Part shown: piece after piece, positions 31,999 through 42,506 of the stretch
Position numbering within the stretch: position 1 is the stretch's first letter
How the letters are laid out: each line of letters begins with the position of its first letter
Position numbers and translations under genes: made by a program
Source: Aureimonas sp. ME7
GTDB taxonomy: Bacteria; Pseudomonadota; Alphaproteobacteria; Rhizobiales; Rhizobiaceae
Direction: 5' to 3'
Length of the DNA stretch: 64,000 bases
Assembly (NCBI RefSeq): GCF_903970965.1
Contig: NZ_CAJCKW010000003.1
Span: 1 to 64,000, forward strand
Notes under the pieces: generated by a model
Told to the model about the DNA's origin: nothing
Seen by the model: only the letters and a program-made list of their open reading frames with translations
Databases searched by the model: none

Positions 31999-32823
31999 AT
32001 GCTGCTGTTTCGCTCCGTCCTCTTCCAGATCCTGTTCTATGCCAACCTCGTCGGCCAGCTGATCCTGTATCTGCCGGTGTTCTTCCTCGTGCCGGAGCGC
32101 TGGTGCTGGGCGATCGTCAAGGGCTGGGCGCGCTCCAGCCTCTGGCTCCTGCGCGTCGTGGCGGGCACCGCGTCGCGCATCGAGGGGCAGGAGCGGATTC
32201 CCGCCGGCCCCTGCTTCGTCGCCGCCAAGCACCAGTCCTTCTGGGAGGTGATCGCGCTTTGCCCCGAGGTGGAAAAGCCGACCTTCATCCTGAAGAAGGA
32301 GCTGATGCGCATCCCCGTGTTCGGCTGGTATGCGAGCCGCATGGGGATGATCCCGGTGGATCGCTCGCGGCGCGGGGCGGTTCTGCCCTCGCTTCTGGCC
32401 GGCGCACGCAAGGCGCTGGGGGAGGGGCGGCAGATCGTGATCTTCCCGGAAGGCACGCGCTCGGCCCCGGGCGCCGCGCCCAACTACCGGCCGGGCGTCC
32501 ATTATCTCTATGCCGCGCTCGGCCTGCCGGTGGTGCCGGTGGCGCTGAATTCCGGCCTGTTCTGGCCGCGTCAGGCGGTGCGCCGCCAGCCCGGCACGAT
32601 CCACGCCGAGTTCCTGGATCCGATCCCGCCGGGCCTGGCGCGTGAGCCCTTCATCGCCGCGCTCCGAGACCGGGTGGAGGAGCGCTCGCTGGCGCTTCTG
32701 AAGCAAGCCTATGCGGAGCGGCCGGACCTGCCGGTGAGCCCGCTCGTCGCCGAGCTTCTTGCCCGCCACGATCCTCATCCGGCGCCCCGGCACACGGCGC
32801 CGGAAGGCACGCAAGGACTTTAA
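31999..32823 (+). CDS. plsC: 1-acyl-sn-glycerol-3-phosphate acyltransferase
   Basis: A 274-residue membrane-associated acyltransferase that makes phosphatidic acid from lysophosphatidic acid. An N-terminal hydrophobic segment covers about residues 6-30. The catalytic block is KHQSFWE (77-83), an HX4E variant of the usual HX4D. The later blocks GMIPVDRS (116-123) and FPEGTRS (149-155) contact the glycerol phosphate, and a Pro near 177 completes block IV. The KHQSxWE form occurs in a known PlsC subgroup, so the Glu is not a defect. It follows ydcF by 84 bp. Confidence 0.9.
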   Translation: MLLFRSVLFQILFYANLVGQLILYLPVFFLVPERWCWAIVKGWARSSLWLLRVVAGTASRIEGQERIPAGPCFVAAKHQSFWEVIALCPEVEKPTFILKKELMRIPVFGWYASRMGMIPVDRSRRGAVLPSLLAGARKALGEGRQIVIFPEGTRSAPGAAPNYRPGVHYLYAALGLPVVPVALNSGLFWPRQAVRRQPGTIHAEFLDPIPPGLAREPFIAALRDRVEERSLALLKQAYAERPDLPVSPLVAELLARHDPHPAPRHTAPEGTQGL

Positions 32824-33344
32824 AGCCGCGCCACCACGCTTTCCAGCCAGCGGTCGCTGAGGCCCATGGCCTGGATCTCGGTGAGGGCGGAGCGCACGTA
32901 TTCGTCGTTCGGGCCGGACTGCCCGTGCGAGCGGGCGACCAGCGCGGCGGCTTCCGCGATGCCGATCCGCCCGGCATATTGCGTATGGCCGCGATCCACC
33001 ACGTAGGCGAGCGCGCGCACCGAGCGCCCGTCCTCCAGGCGAACGGGAAGCGTGGTTTCCAGATAGACGTTGGTCACGAGCTCGCGCTCGCGCAGGTAGG
33101 CGACCGTTTCCTCGCGCCGCGCTCCGCCCACGCGGAACGCCATGCCGACGCAGGAGCCGCCGCGATCCAGCCCGAACACGAGGCCGGGGCGCTCGGGCGT
33201 TCCCCGGTGGACGTGGGAATAGATGCAGAGCGAACGATGGAACCCGGCGAGCCGGGCCTTTGCCCGCTCCTCGTACTCGAAGCCCGGCCGCCAGATCAGC
33301 GAGCCGTAGGCGAACACCCACAAGTCATCCATCGCTCTTGCCAT
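32820..33344 (-). CDS. ChaC-like gamma-glutamylcyclotransferase
   Basis: A 174-residue cytoplasmic protein of the ChaC/GGCT fold, which cleaves glutathione or other gamma-glutamyl compounds to 5-oxoproline. The substrate-binding FAYGSLIWRPGFEY (11-24) and GLVFGLDRGGSCVGMAFRV are characteristic, and the catalytic Glu should lie in YLREREL (83-89). ATG 33344 is preceded by GAGGGA; ATG 33332 is an alternative. The stop overlaps that of plsC by 4 bp in convergent orientation. Confidence 0.88.
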   Translation of the reverse strand: MARAMDDLWVFAYGSLIWRPGFEYEERAKARLAGFHRSLCIYSHVHRGTPERPGLVFGLDRGGSCVGMAFRVGGARREETVAYLRERELVTNVYLETTLPVRLEDGRSVRALAYVVDRGHTQYAGRIGIAEAAALVARSHGQSGPNDEYVRSALTEIQAMGLSDRWLESVVARL

Positions 33345-33394
33345 TCCCTCGGGCAGTCCTTCATGAAGACGCCGGTTCGAGGGCGAGAGAAAGG

Positions 33395-34441
33395 ATGCGA
33401 GCGATGGCAAGGTCAAGGGGGTATGGCGAGCCCGTGCGTCGTCGCTCCGCGGCAAGCCGCGTGTTTGCCGGCGTCTTCGCGCTGGTGATCGTCCTGGCGG
33501 CGGCGTTGACCGGCGCGTGGTACTATCTGGCGGGCGAGCTCGACCGGCGCGTCGCCTCCGCGCTCGACGCCTCGGCCGGCGGCGGCACGGCGATCACCTG
33601 CGACAACCACGCCGTCTTCGGCTACCCCTTTCGCATCGGCCTGCGTTGCGACGCGGTGGGCGTCGATGCGCCGCAAAACGGCATCCGCCTGTCCGGCGGC
33701 TCGCTTCGCACGGCGGCGCAGGTCTACGCGCCCTCCCATATCGTCGCCGAGCTCGCCGGCCCCTTGCGCGTGTCGGCGCCCGACCTGCCGCCGCTCGACG
33801 TGAACTGGTCGTTGGCGCAGGCCTCCACCAGCCTGTGGACGCAAGGCTTGGAGCGCGTCTCGATCGCGGTGGACGCACCGGTGGTTTCGGTCGTCGCCGA
33901 GGCCGGCGCCCTGACGCCGCTCGCCCGCTCCGACCGGCTGGAGGCCCATGCCCGTCAGAACGGCGCGGCGCTGGACTTCGCCTTTTCCGACGCGGCCGTC
34001 GTCGCCACCATTCCGGCGCTCGGCGAGATTCCCGCCTTCGACCTGTCCGCCGACCTGACGGTGGACGGGGCGGCCGGCTGGCTGCGCGACGGCGTGCCGG
34101 GGGGGCAGATCGGCCCGGCGCTGCGCGGCGAGGCGGGCGTCGTGCGTTCGCTGCGGCTCCAGTCGTCCGTGGGTGCCGTTCTCGAGATCTCCGGGCCCTA
34201 CCGCGTGGCGGAAACGGGCGAGGTGTCCGGCGACTTTCGCGTCGGCGTCGAGAACCCGCAGGCGATCGCGGCGCTCGTCGCCGCTCTCGTGCCGGGCTCG
34301 GCCGGCATCGCCTCGACGGTGGCGGGCGGCATCGGGCTTGCCGGGCGCGAGGAGAACGGGCGCACGATCCTCGACATCCAGGTGCGCGACGGCGAAGCGC
34401 GGCTCGGCTTCATTCCGCTCGGCCGCCTGCCGCGCATCTGA
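33395..34441 (+). CDS. DUF2125 domain protein, membrane-anchored
   Basis: A 348-residue protein with an N-terminal membrane anchor or signal (about 20-45) and a large periplasmic beta-rich DUF2125 domain, found mainly in Alphaproteobacteria. Conserved parts are CDNHAVFGYPFRIGLRCD near residue 68 and QVYAPSHIVAELAGPL near 110. The two Cys around the first motif could form a disulfide. Function is unknown. ATG 33395 or 33404 can be used with the AAAGG upstream. It converges with tyrA, with 3 bp between stops. Confidence 0.85.
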   Translation: MRAMARSRGYGEPVRRRSAASRVFAGVFALVIVLAAALTGAWYYLAGELDRRVASALDASAGGGTAITCDNHAVFGYPFRIGLRCDAVGVDAPQNGIRLSGGSLRTAAQVYAPSHIVAELAGPLRVSAPDLPPLDVNWSLAQASTSLWTQGLERVSIAVDAPVVSVVAEAGALTPLARSDRLEAHARQNGAALDFAFSDAAVVATIPALGEIPAFDLSADLTVDGAAGWLRDGVPGGQIGPALRGEAGVVRSLRLQSSVGAVLEISGPYRVAETGEVSGDFRVGVENPQAIAALVAALVPGSAGIASTVAGGIGLAGREENGRTILDIQVRDGEARLGFIPLGRLPRI

Positions 34442-34444
34442 TTC

Positions 34445-35398
34445 CTATTCGCCGGGTGCGCCTTCGTTCCAAGGGTCCTTGCGCGGCTTGAGGCGGCCGA
34501 AATTGGCCTCCTCCGTGTCCTGGCCGGCCTGGACGATGGAGCGGCGGATCGTGCGCGTGCGGGTGAAGAGGTCGAACAGCGCCTCCCCGTCGCCCCAGCG
34601 GATGGCACGCTGGAGCGAGGCGAGATCCTCCGAAAAGCGCGCCAGCATTTCCAGCACCGCCTCGCGGTTGGTCAGAAATATGTCGCGCCACATGGTCGGG
34701 TCGGACGCGGCGATGCGCGTGAAGTCGCGAAAGCCGGAGGCCGAGAACTTGATGACCTCCGACTGCGTCACCGTTTCGAGGTCCGCCGCCGTGCCGACGA
34801 TGTTGTAGGCGATGAGGTGGGGCACGTGGGAGACGATGGCGAGCACGAGGTCGTGGTGCTCGGGCGTCATCACCTCGACCATCGCGCCGGTCGCAAGCCA
34901 TAGGTTACGCAGGCGCTCGGTCGCCGCCTCGTCGGTTTCGGGAAGCGGGGTGAGGATCGTCCAGCGGTTCTCGAAAAGCTCAAGGAAGCCGGCGTCCGGG
35001 CCGGACTGCTCGGTGCCCGCGATCGGGTGGCCGGGCACGAAATGGACGTGGGCCGGTAGGTGCGGGCGCATCTGGTCGACCACGGCACCCTTCACAGAGC
35101 CGACGTCGGACACGATGGCGCCGGGTTTCAAACGCGGCGCGATGGCCGCCGCCGCCGCCCCGCAGGAGCCGACCGGCAGGCACAGGATCACGAGGTCGGC
35201 ACCCTCGGCCGCATCGGCCGGGTCGAGATGGTAGCTCGTGCCGAGTCGCAGTTCCTCGGCGCGGCGCAGCGTCGCCTCGCGGCGCGTGGCGATTGCCACG
35301 TGGCGGGCAAGGCCCCGGTCGCGGATGTTGATGGCGATGGAGGAGCCGATGAGGCCGATGCCGATCAGAGCGATCTTGTCGAACAGGGGCTCGCTCAT
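34445..35398 (-). CDS. tyrA: Prephenate/arogenate dehydrogenase
   Basis: A 317-residue NAD(P)-dependent enzyme of tyrosine synthesis. The Rossmann motif is GIGLIGSS (13-20). The conserved catalytic region includes [17 protein letters not shown] (about 136-152) and [10 protein letters not shown] with the catalytic His. No chorismate mutase or ACT domain is fused. Its ATG overlaps the hisC stop (ATGA), so the two form an operon; the hisC-encoded aminotransferase can also act on aromatic substrates in some bacteria. Confidence 0.92.
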   Translation of the reverse strand: MSEPLFDKIALIGIGLIGSSIAINIRDRGLARHVAIATRREATLRRAEELRLGTSYHLDPADAAEGADLVILCLPVGSCGAAAAAIAPRLKPGAIVSDVGSVKGAVVDQMRPHLPAHVHFVPGHPIAGTEQSGPDAGFLELFENRWTILTPLPETDEAATERLRNLWLATGAMVEVMTPEHHDLVLAIVSHVPHLIAYNIVGTAADLETVTQSEVIKFSASGFRDFTRIAASDPTMWRDIFLTNREAVLEMLARFSEDLASLQRAIRWGDGEALFDLFTRTRTIRRSIVQAGQDTEEANFGRLKPRKDPWNEGAPGE

Positions 35399-36498
35399 GC
35401 GCGCAGGAACTCGCCAAGCGCGACGAGAACCCCTTCGTTGGCCTCCGCCGAGCCGATTGTCAGGCGCAGCGCGTTCGGGAAACCGTAGCCCGACACGCGG
35501 CGCAGGATGAAGCCGCGCGTGGTCAGGAACGCGTCGGCGTCCGCCGCCGTGCGCCCTGCTTCATCGGCGAAGTGCACGAGCAGGAAGTTGCCGACCGATG
35601 GGGTGACGCGAAGGCCGAGCGCGGTAAGTCCGCGCGTCAGCTTTTCCAGCCACTCGTCGTTGAAGCGCACGCTCTTCTCGACGTGCTCGCGGTCCGCGAT
35701 CGCCGCCGCGCCGCCCGCGATCGCCATGGCGTTGAGGTTGAAGGGGCCGCGAATGCGGTCGAGCGCGTCGACGATCGCCTCCGGGCCGACCATCCAGCCG
35801 ATGCGAAGCGCGGCAAGGCCGTGGATCTTGGAGAAAGTGCGCGTCATCACGACGTTGTCGAACTCTTCGACGAGTTCGAGCCCGGATATGTAGTCCTCGC
35901 GCCGGACGTATTCGGCATAGGCCGCGTCGAGCACCAAGACCACATGCGAGGGCAGGCTAGCATGAAGGCGGCGGATCTCACCTTCCGGCAGGTAGGTGCC
36001 GGTCGGGTTGTTCGGATTGGCGAGGAACACGATCTTCGTGCGCGCCGAAACGCGGCCAAGAATCGCGTCGACGTCGGCGCGCTCGTCCCGTTCCCGCGCC
36101 ACCACGGGCGTCGCGCCCGCCGCGCGAATGTAGATGTCGTAGACCAGGAACCCGTGCTCGGTGTGGATCGCCTCGTCGCCCGGCGCCAGGAACGCCTGCG
36201 CCAGGAGCCCCAGAAGCTCGTCCGATCCGTTGCCGCACAGGATGCGCTGAGGCTCCAAACCATGGGCCTTCGCGATCGCGCTCTTCAGGGCGCCCGCCTG
36301 CCCGTCGGGGTAGAGTTCGAGATGGCCGGCGACGGAGCGCAGCGCGTCCTGCACGCTCGGCGACGCCCCGAAGGGCGTCTCGTTCGACGACAGCTTGTGC
36401 AGCTTGACGCCGTCCGGCGCCCGGCTCTTGCCCGGCACATAGGCTTCGATGTCGAGAACGCCGGGTTTGGGCGTTGGACGCGCGCTGGAGTTCGACAT
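35395..36498 (-). CDS. hisC: Histidinol-phosphate aminotransferase
   Basis: A 367-residue fold-type I PLP aminotransferase for histidine synthesis. Signatures are [13 protein letters not shown] (35-47), [10 protein letters not shown] (87-96), the Asn/Asp pocket [11 protein letters not shown] (161-171) and DAAYAEYV (191-198), and the PLP lysine Lys224 in [15 protein letters not shown]. The start ATG 36498 has CAGGAT upstream. Divergent from metX across a 136-bp interval, and translationally coupled to tyrA. Confidence 0.94.
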   Translation of the reverse strand: MSNSSARPTPKPGVLDIEAYVPGKSRAPDGVKLHKLSSNETPFGASPSVQDALRSVAGHLELYPDGQAGALKSAIAKAHGLEPQRILCGNGSDELLGLLAQAFLAPGDEAIHTEHGFLVYDIYIRAAGATPVVARERDERADVDAILGRVSARTKIVFLANPNNPTGTYLPEGEIRRLHASLPSHVVLVLDAAYAEYVRREDYISGLELVEEFDNVVMTRTFSKIHGLAALRIGWMVGPEAIVDALDRIRGPFNLNAMAIAGGAAAIADREHVEKSVRFNDEWLEKLTRGLTALGLRVTPSVGNFLLVHFADEAGRTAADADAFLTTRGFILRRVSGYGFPNALRLTIGSAEANEGVLVALGEFLRA

Positions 36499-36634
36499 GG
36501 GAGATCCTGTGGTTCGTCGAAGACTTGCGAAAATCGCGAGGAATCGCTTGGCGCATAGCGCCGCCCGCCCTTCCTGTCGAGGCAAGCGCGCAAAGATGCG
36601 TTGCTTTGGCGGACGTCTGGCGATAGCACGAGCC

Positions 36635-37816
36635 ATGTCCATCATCGCCGATCCCGTCACGCAGGAGAGCTTGAGCGCCCGCGAAGCGCGCCAGCCGTCC
36701 TCCAAGGTCGCCTTCTTCGGGGAAGACGAGCCGCTCCGGCTCGACGGCGGGCGCACCCTTTCGCCGTTTCACATCGCCTACGAGACCTATGGCGAGCTGA
36801 ACGCCGAGAAGTCCAACGCCATCTACGTTTGCCACGCGCTGACCGGCGACCAGTACGTGGCGAGCCCCAACCCGGTGACCGGCAAGCCGGGCTGGTGGTC
36901 CTCGCTGATCGGGCCGGGCAAGCCGATCGACACCGACCGCTTCTTCGTGATCTGCTCCAACGTCATCGGCTCGTGCATGGGCTCGACGGGACCGGCCTCG
37001 ATCAACCTCGCGACGGGGCTGCCTTACGCGCTCGACCTGCCGGTGCTGACCATCGGCGACATGGTGCGGGCGCAAGGCATGCTGGTCAGCCGGCTCGGCA
37101 TCGACCAGCTCTTCGCCGTGATCGGCGGCTCCATGGGCGGCATGCAGTGCCTCCAGTGGACGGTGGCCTATCCGGAACGCGTCTTCGCCGCGCTCCCGAT
37201 CGCCACCGGCGCGCGCCATTCCTCGCAGAACATCGCCTTCCACGAGGTCGGCCGGCAGGCGGTCATGGCCGACCCGGACTGGCGCGGCGGGCACTATCTC
37301 CAGCACGACGCTCGCCCCCACAAGGGGCTCGCTGTCGCGCGCATGGCCGCGCACGTCACCTATCTTTCGGAGGCCGCGCTCCATCGCAAGTTCGGGCGCA
37401 ACCTCCAGGACCGCGACAAGCTCGGCTACGGGTTCGAGGCCGATTTCCAGATCGAAAGCTACCTGCGCCATCAGGGAAGCGCCTTCGTCGACCGGTTCGA
37501 CGCCAACGCCTATCTCTACCTGACCCGGGCGATGGACTATTTCGACATCGCCGCCGAGCACGGCGGTCGGCTGGCGGACGCGTTCCGAGGTGCCCGGACG
37601 CGCTTCTGCCTCGTGTCCTTCTCGTCGGACTGGCTGTTTCCGACGGAGGAAAGCCGGGCCGTCGTCCATGCGCTCAATGCCAACGCGGCGTCGGTTTCCT
37701 TCGTCGAGATCGAGACCGACAAGGGCCACGACGCGTTTCTTCTGGACGAGCCGGAGTTTGCGGGCGCGGTGCAGGGCTTCGTGTCCTCGGCGGCCAAGGC
37801 GAGGGGGCTCCTGTGA
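36635..37816 (+). CDS. metX: Homoserine O-acetyltransferase
   Basis: A 393-residue alpha/beta-hydrolase enzyme that acetylates homoserine for methionine synthesis. The nucleophile is Ser166 in GGSMGGMQ (164-171). The acid and His follow in SSDWLFP and DKGHDAFL. Other hallmarks are [24 protein letters not shown] and [20 protein letters not shown]. Start ATG 36635; the frame is open upstream but not conserved. The stop overlaps the GTG of metW. I saw no SAM-II riboswitch in the upstream interval. Confidence 0.94.
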   Translation: MSIIADPVTQESLSAREARQPSSKVAFFGEDEPLRLDGGRTLSPFHIAYETYGELNAEKSNAIYVCHALTGDQYVASPNPVTGKPGWWSSLIGPGKPIDTDRFFVICSNVIGSCMGSTGPASINLATGLPYALDLPVLTIGDMVRAQGMLVSRLGIDQLFAVIGGSMGGMQCLQWTVAYPERVFAALPIATGARHSSQNIAFHEVGRQAVMADPDWRGGHYLQHDARPHKGLAVARMAAHVTYLSEAALHRKFGRNLQDRDKLGYGFEADFQIESYLRHQGSAFVDRFDANAYLYLTRAMDYFDIAAEHGGRLADAFRGARTRFCLVSFSSDWLFPTEESRAVVHALNANAASVSFVEIETDKGHDAFLLDEPEFAGAVQGFVSSAAKARGLL

Positions 37817-38472
37817 GCGCGATAAAGGAAGCCCCAGTTCCCACCGTGGCGGGCGTCGCGTTCGAGGACGCCAGCGCGCGCGTCGATTTGAAGACGATCG
37901 CGGCCCTCGTCGCCGACGGGACGCGGGTTCTGGATGTCGGCTGCGGCGACGGCGCCTTGATGGAGATGCTGCAGACCCATCGCGGCATCGACGCGCGGGG
38001 CATGGAATTGTCGCAGCCCGGCGTCAACGCCTGCGTCCGGCGCGGCCTGTCGGTTATTCAGGGCGATGCCGACCGGGATCTCGTCCATTACCCCGACGGA
38101 GCCTTCGACTACGCCATCCTGTCGCAGACCATCCAGGCGACCGAGAATCCGAAGCTGGTGCTCGCCGAACTCCTGCGCATCGGACGCCGCGCGATCGTGT
38201 CCTTTCCGAACTTCGGCCATTGGTCCGTCCGCTCCTCCTTGTTCTTCAAGGGGCGGATGCCGGTGACGCGGAGCCTGTCCTATTCCTGGTACGACACGCC
38301 CAACATCCACTTCTGCACCATCCGCGACTTCGTGGAACTGACGCGCGAGGTCGGGGCCGAGGTGGAAAGCGCCATCGCGCTCGACGCTTCGGGCCAGCGG
38401 ATCGGCATGAGCATGCCGTGGTGGTTCTGGAACCTCTTCGGCTCGCAGGCGGTGTTCGTCCTGAAGCGCTGA
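37813..38472 (+). CDS. metW: Methionine biosynthesis protein MetW
   Basis: A 219-residue methyltransferase-fold protein that partners MetX in methionine synthesis in many proteobacteria. The SAM-type motif [15 protein letters not shown] lies at about 36-50. MetW hallmarks follow: [24 protein letters not shown] and [18 protein letters not shown]. The GTG start sits in the metX stop (GTGA), which makes translational coupling near certain. Confidence 0.94.
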   Translation: MSAIKEAPVPTVAGVAFEDASARVDLKTIAALVADGTRVLDVGCGDGALMEMLQTHRGIDARGMELSQPGVNACVRRGLSVIQGDADRDLVHYPDGAFDYAILSQTIQATENPKLVLAELLRIGRRAIVSFPNFGHWSVRSSLFFKGRMPVTRSLSYSWYDTPNIHFCTIRDFVELTREVGAEVESAIALDASGQRIGMSMPWWFWNLFGSQAVFVLKR

Positions 38473-38492
38473 AACGCTGCAGCCCCGGCGGT

Positions 38493-39671
38493 TCAGGTCG
38501 TCGCCGGCGCCCTGACGGCGGTCTTGACGAAGCGAGGCGCGGGGTCGGTCTCGATCGTCTCCACCCGGTTTCGCCCGTTCGCCTTCGCCCGGTAGAGCGC
38601 GGCGTCCGCCTTGAGGAGCACGGTGTCGAGGTCGGCATGGAGGGGCACGACGCCCGCGCTGGCCGTGACCGGGCGGGGAATGGGCAGGAGAGCGCCCGCC
38701 GTCTGCGTGAACATCTGGAGGGACAGCGCGATCCGCGGCACCGCCTGCGCAGGATCGGCCTCCACGACGACGGCGAACTCCTCGCCGCCGAGGCGCCCCA
38801 CCACGCTGCCCTGGCCGACGGCCGCCGAGACGGTCCGCGCGAAGACGCGCAGCGTCTCGTCTCCGACGGCGTGGCCGAACTCGTCGTTGATCGACTTGAA
38901 GTGATCGAGATCGACGATCGCGAGAACCGCGCCGCTCGTGGTCGTCGCCCGCTTGGCGGCGATCTCCAGAAACGCCGACCGCGACAGGACGCCGGTGAGG
39001 GAATCGATCTCGGCGGCGATCCGCCAGCGGCTCGCCGCCGCGTCCTGCGCGGCCCTCACGAACAGGTGCGAGGCGATGGAGACGAAGACGATCGCTTCCA
39101 TCAGATACAGGGTGGGGACGAGATCGCTGGCCGCCGTTCCGGGCGGCAGGGTGATCGACCCGGCGAGGATGATGCGCGAGGTGATGATCGCGCCGTGAAG
39201 CGCGAACAGGATCGCCAGGCCGCGACTGGAGATGGTCTGCGGGCGCTGCGTCCCGAAGATCCAGGATGTGCCGGCACACAGGACGGCAAAGGCGATCGAG
39301 GTGGCGAGCTGGCGCTGCCCCTCGCTCTCGCCGAGCGGCATGTCGTGCCACTGGAGAAGCCACGTGCCCATCCAGAGGGCGGCCGGCAGAAACGGGAGAG
39401 CCGAGCCGCGCCGACCGGTGAAGACCAGGCTTCCGTGCAGCAGCAGGCCGAAGAAGAACAGACGCAGGGCCGGGTTCGCGACGACGCGCCAGCCCTCCGC
39501 CCCGTTGAAGGCGAGGGTGGCGAGCTCCATGCCGCCGACGACGAGAAAGCTGATCGCCCAAAGGGCGACGGCGCGAAGTTTGGTTCGGCGCCATTCCACG
39601 AAGAGCATGATCGCCGCGACCGAAGCGATCGACGCGAACACCACATGGAACGTCGGCATGTGAAGAAGCAT
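38493..39671 (-). CDS. Membrane-bound GGDEF diguanylate cyclase
   Basis: A 392-residue protein. About seven or eight hydrophobic helices fill the first 205 residues and form a sensory membrane module. The GGDEF domain follows, beginning at DSLTGVLSR, with substrate site DLDHFKSINDEFGH and active-site GGEEF (295-299). It should make cyclic di-GMP. The inhibitory I-site RxxD upstream of GGEEF is absent (GQGS in its place), so product inhibition is not expected. ATG 39671 is preferred, with AGGGA upstream. Signal sensed unknown. Confidence 0.88.
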   Translation of the reverse strand: MLLHMPTFHVVFASIASVAAIMLFVEWRRTKLRAVALWAISFLVVGGMELATLAFNGAEGWRVVANPALRLFFFGLLLHGSLVFTGRRGSALPFLPAALWMGTWLLQWHDMPLGESEGQRQLATSIAFAVLCAGTSWIFGTQRPQTISSRGLAILFALHGAIITSRIILAGSITLPPGTAASDLVPTLYLMEAIVFVSIASHLFVRAAQDAAASRWRIAAEIDSLTGVLSRSAFLEIAAKRATTTSGAVLAIVDLDHFKSINDEFGHAVGDETLRVFARTVSAAVGQGSVVGRLGGEEFAVVVEADPAQAVPRIALSLQMFTQTAGALLPIPRPVTASAGVVPLHADLDTVLLKADAALYRAKANGRNRVETIETDPAPRFVKTAVRAPATT

Positions 39672-39828
39672 GGAGGCGATCCCTACGACGTCGCCTTCAC
39701 GTTGTATAAGAATTTCATCAACATTCGGTTTGCATCGCAAGGACGAAGCCTTGGCGGGGCCGGATCACGTTGCGGAAGGCCCGGTCCGTGATGGGCTGGG
39801 CACGCGAGGCGCGAGAAGGATCGGGCTT

Positions 39829-40812
39829 TCAGAGCCCGACCGTCTTCATCCCCCCGTCCGCATAGCGCTGGCCGGCCGCCACCCCCACGGGAAACGCCTC
39901 GTCGATCTCCGCGAGATCGTCGGCCGTCAGGTCCACGTGAATGCTCTCCGCGTTCTCCTCGAGATAGCGCATGCGCTTGGTGCCGGGGATCGGCACGATG
40001 TCGGACCCCTGCGCCAGCACCCAGGCGAGCGCCAGCTGCGAGGGCGTGGCACCGCGCCGCCGGGCGATCGCCTTGACCGTGTCCACGAGCTTGAGATTTC
40101 GGGCGAAGTTCTCACCGGAAAAACGCGGGCTGTCGCGGCGGAAATCGCCTTCGGGCAGATCCTCGGGCTTCTCGAAGCGCCCCGTCAGGAAGCCGCGCCC
40201 CAGCGGCGAATAGGGCACGAAGCCGATGCCGAGCTCGCGCAGAACCGGCAGGATCTCGGCCTCCGGGTCGCGGCTCCACAGCGAGTATTCCGTCTGGAGG
40301 GCGGCGATCGGATGGGTCGCGTGGGCGCGGCGGATCGTTGCGGGCGAGGCTTCCGACAGCCCGAGATGGCGAACCTTGCCCTGTTCCACGAGCCGACCCA
40401 TCTCGCCCACCGTGTCCTCGATCGGAACGCCGGGATCGACGCGGTGCTGGTAGTAGAGGTCGATGTGATCGACCCGGAGGCGCCGCAGGCTGTCGTCGCA
40501 GGCGCGGCGCAGGTAGTCCGGCCGCCCGTTGATGCCGAGGCGCTCGCCGTTCGGCCCGCGCACGTTGCCGAACTTGGTGGCCAGCACCACCCGGTCGCGC
40601 CTGCCCTTCAGCGCCTTGGCCAGAAGCTCCTCGTTGCGCCCCACGCCGTACATGTCGGCCGTGTCGAGGAACGTGACGCCGAGATCCAGCGCGCGGTGGA
40701 TCACCGAAAGCGATTCGCCCTCGTCCCCTTCGCCGTAGAATTCCGACATGCCCATGCAGCCGAGACCGAGCGCCGAGACGCTCAAGTCGGACCCGAGCTT
40801 TCGCTGTTCCAT
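39829..40812 (-). CDS. Aldo/keto reductase
   Basis: A 327-residue NADPH-dependent oxidoreductase of the AKR11/13-like group. The N-terminus [22 protein letters not shown], the catalytic Asp and Tyr in [14 protein letters not shown], the Lys in LATKFG, and the His in YYQHRVDP are all present. The coenzyme-binding end includes [16 protein letters not shown]-like sequence, which suggests NADPH. Substrate unknown; such enzymes often detoxify aldehydes. It is a single-gene unit between a GGDEF gene and a methyltransferase gene. Confidence 0.92.
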   Translation of the reverse strand: MEQRKLGSDLSVSALGLGCMGMSEFYGEGDEGESLSVIHRALDLGVTFLDTADMYGVGRNEELLAKALKGRRDRVVLATKFGNVRGPNGERLGINGRPDYLRRACDDSLRRLRVDHIDLYYQHRVDPGVPIEDTVGEMGRLVEQGKVRHLGLSEASPATIRRAHATHPIAALQTEYSLWSRDPEAEILPVLRELGIGFVPYSPLGRGFLTGRFEKPEDLPEGDFRRDSPRFSGENFARNLKLVDTVKAIARRRGATPSQLALAWVLAQGSDIVPIPGTKRMRYLEENAESIHVDLTADDLAEIDEAFPVGVAAGQRYADGGMKTVGL

Positions 40813-40855
40813 CGGTACGCTCCTTCCAGCGGTTGATGGGCGAGAGTTAGGAAGC

Positions 40856-41626
40856 TCAGGCGTCGGCGTCGAGGTGCAGCGCCGGCGAGGGGGCCCCCTG
40901 CGGCAGGAGAACGGGGCGCATGGCGCGGATGCGGCTTCGCTCGCGGCTCGTCACCGGTATGCCGCGATACACGAGCTTGACCGCCTCGATCACGATCGCG
41001 CCGGCGAACATCGGCCACAGGCGCCGGCCCGCCCGCTCCCAGGGACCGGCGAGGTTCAGGAGCCCGGCGCGGCGGAAGGGCGGGAAGAGAAGCGCCTCGG
41101 AAAAGCCGGCGGGCGTGAACTGCGTGTCGCGCAGGAGGCGCGTCGCCTGGCCGCGCGACCACGGCCGCCCGAAGCCGAAGGGCGTGTGCTCGAAGCGCGC
41201 CCAGACGCCCTGCCGGCTCGGCAGGACCATGACGAGCCGCCCGCCGGGCGCCAGGACGCGCCAGGCTTCGCTCAAGGTCTCGGCCGGGTCCTCGGCGAAT
41301 TCCAGCGCGTGCACCATCAGGATGCGATCCACCGACGCGTCGCCGAGCGGCAGTTCGGCGGGGTGGACGAGGGCGGCGAGCGAGGGGCGCCCAAGCGGCC
41401 AGTTCACCGCTCCTTGCGCGGCCGGCATGAAGGCCAGCGTCCGCTCGGCGTCGCCCGTCAGCCGGTCGAGATAGGGGGTGACGTAGCCGAGGCCCACCAG
41501 GCGCTCCTCGCGGATCGGCTTCCACACGGGGGAGAGCGCCATGGCGAGCGAGCGCACGCAGGCCTCGCCCAGCCGCGAAGCGTAGAAGTCGCGAAGGTCG
41601 ACGATGTCGGCGTTGACATGCGCCAT
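40856..41626 (-). CDS. Class I SAM-dependent methyltransferase
   Basis: A 256-residue protein with a Methyltransf_11-type fold, including [15 protein letters not shown] and [18 protein letters not shown]. The usual glycine-rich motif I is degenerate ([12 protein letters not shown]), which is a known feature of this family adjacent to gloB. The C-terminus is basic and may contact membrane or nucleic acid. ATG 41626 follows GGAGG. It is divergent from gloB across 109 bp, a conserved arrangement in rhizobia. Substrate unknown. Confidence 0.82.
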   Translation of the reverse strand: MAHVNADIVDLRDFYASRLGEACVRSLAMALSPVWKPIREERLVGLGYVTPYLDRLTGDAERTLAFMPAAQGAVNWPLGRPSLAALVHPAELPLGDASVDRILMVHALEFAEDPAETLSEAWRVLAPGGRLVMVLPSRQGVWARFEHTPFGFGRPWSRGQATRLLRDTQFTPAGFSEALLFPPFRRAGLLNLAGPWERAGRRLWPMFAGAIVIEAVKLVYRGIPVTSRERSRIRAMRPVLLPQGAPSPALHLDADA

Positions 41627-41735
41627 GCGGGATCCGCCTCCAGTCGCCGGTGCCACGAGATATCATGCCGAGTCCGGGACGAGCCAGCGCTTCGCCCTAA
41701 CTAGCGCGTGAACGCAGCCTCGCGAGGGTTTATCG

Positions 41736-42506
41736 ATGTCCGCCGCCTCCATCCGCCAGTTCACCTGCCGAAGCGACAATTTCGGCGTCCTCCTTCACGA
41801 CGCGGAGGGCGGCGTCACCCTGTCGATCGACGCGCCGGAGGAAGGGCCGATCGTGGCGGCGCTGGAGCGCGAGGGCTGGCGGCTCACCCATATCCTGACG
41901 ACCCACCACCACAACGACCACGTGGCGGCCAACGAGGCGCTGAAGGCGCGCTTCGGCGCCGAGATCGTCGGCCCCGCCGGCGAGCGGGCGAAGATCCCGG
42001 GGCTCGATCGCGCGGTGCGGGGCGGCGAGACGATCCGCATCGGCAGCCTCGACGTCCACGTCATCGACACGCCGGGCCACACGGCGGGCGAGGTGTCCTA
42101 TCATGTGCCGGCGGCCGGCGCCCTGTTTGCGGCCGACACCCTGTTCTCGCTCGGCTGCGGCCGCCTGTTCGAGGGGGATGCGGCGACCATGTGGGCGAGC
42201 CTCCGGCGGCTTCGCGCCCTGCCCGACGAGACGATGCTCTATTGCGGCCACGAATACACCGCCACCAACGCGCGCTTCGCCGTGGATGTCGATCCCGGCA
42301 ATCTCCTCCTCCAGGAGCGGGTGAAGGAGGTGGAGGCCTTGCGCGTTCGCGGCGAGGCGACGCTGCCGGTGCCGCTCGGGCGCGAAAAGCGCACCAACCC
42401 GTTCCTGCGCGCCGACGATCCCGACCTGCAGGCGGCGTTCGGGATGGCGGGGGAGGACCCGGTTTCCGTGTTCGCGGCGCTACGCGAGAAGAGGAACGGC
42501 TATTGA
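41736..42506 (+). CDS. gloB: Hydroxyacylglutathione hydrolase (glyoxalase II)
   Basis: A 256-residue metallo-beta-lactamase-fold enzyme that hydrolyses S-D-lactoylglutathione to D-lactate and glutathione. The binuclear metal motif is THHHNDH (56-62), followed by HVIDTPGHTAG and FAADTLFSLGCGRLFEG, then YCGHEYTATNARFA with metal and substrate residues. The C-terminal RKxKNPFLR-like segment (KRTNPFLRAD) binds glutathione. Complete. The stop overlaps the TTG start of the DUF985 gene. Confidence 0.94.
   Translation: MSAASIRQFTCRSDNFGVLLHDAEGGVTLSIDAPEEGPIVAALEREGWRLTHILTTHHHNDHVAANEALKARFGAEIVGPAGERAKIPGLDRAVRGGETIRIGSLDVHVIDTPGHTAGEVSYHVPAAGALFAADTLFSLGCGRLFEGDAATMWASLRRLRALPDETMLYCGHEYTATNARFAVDVDPGNLLLQERVKEVEALRVRGEATLPVPLGREKRTNPFLRADDPDLQAAFGMAGEDPVSVFAALREKRNGY

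Noticed and set aside
36499-36634. Possible SAM-II riboswitch upstream of metX
   Set aside because: SAM-II elements are common before metX/metA in Alphaproteobacteria, but I could not find the conserved core sequences or pseudoknot in these 136 bp. A covariance-model search would settle it.
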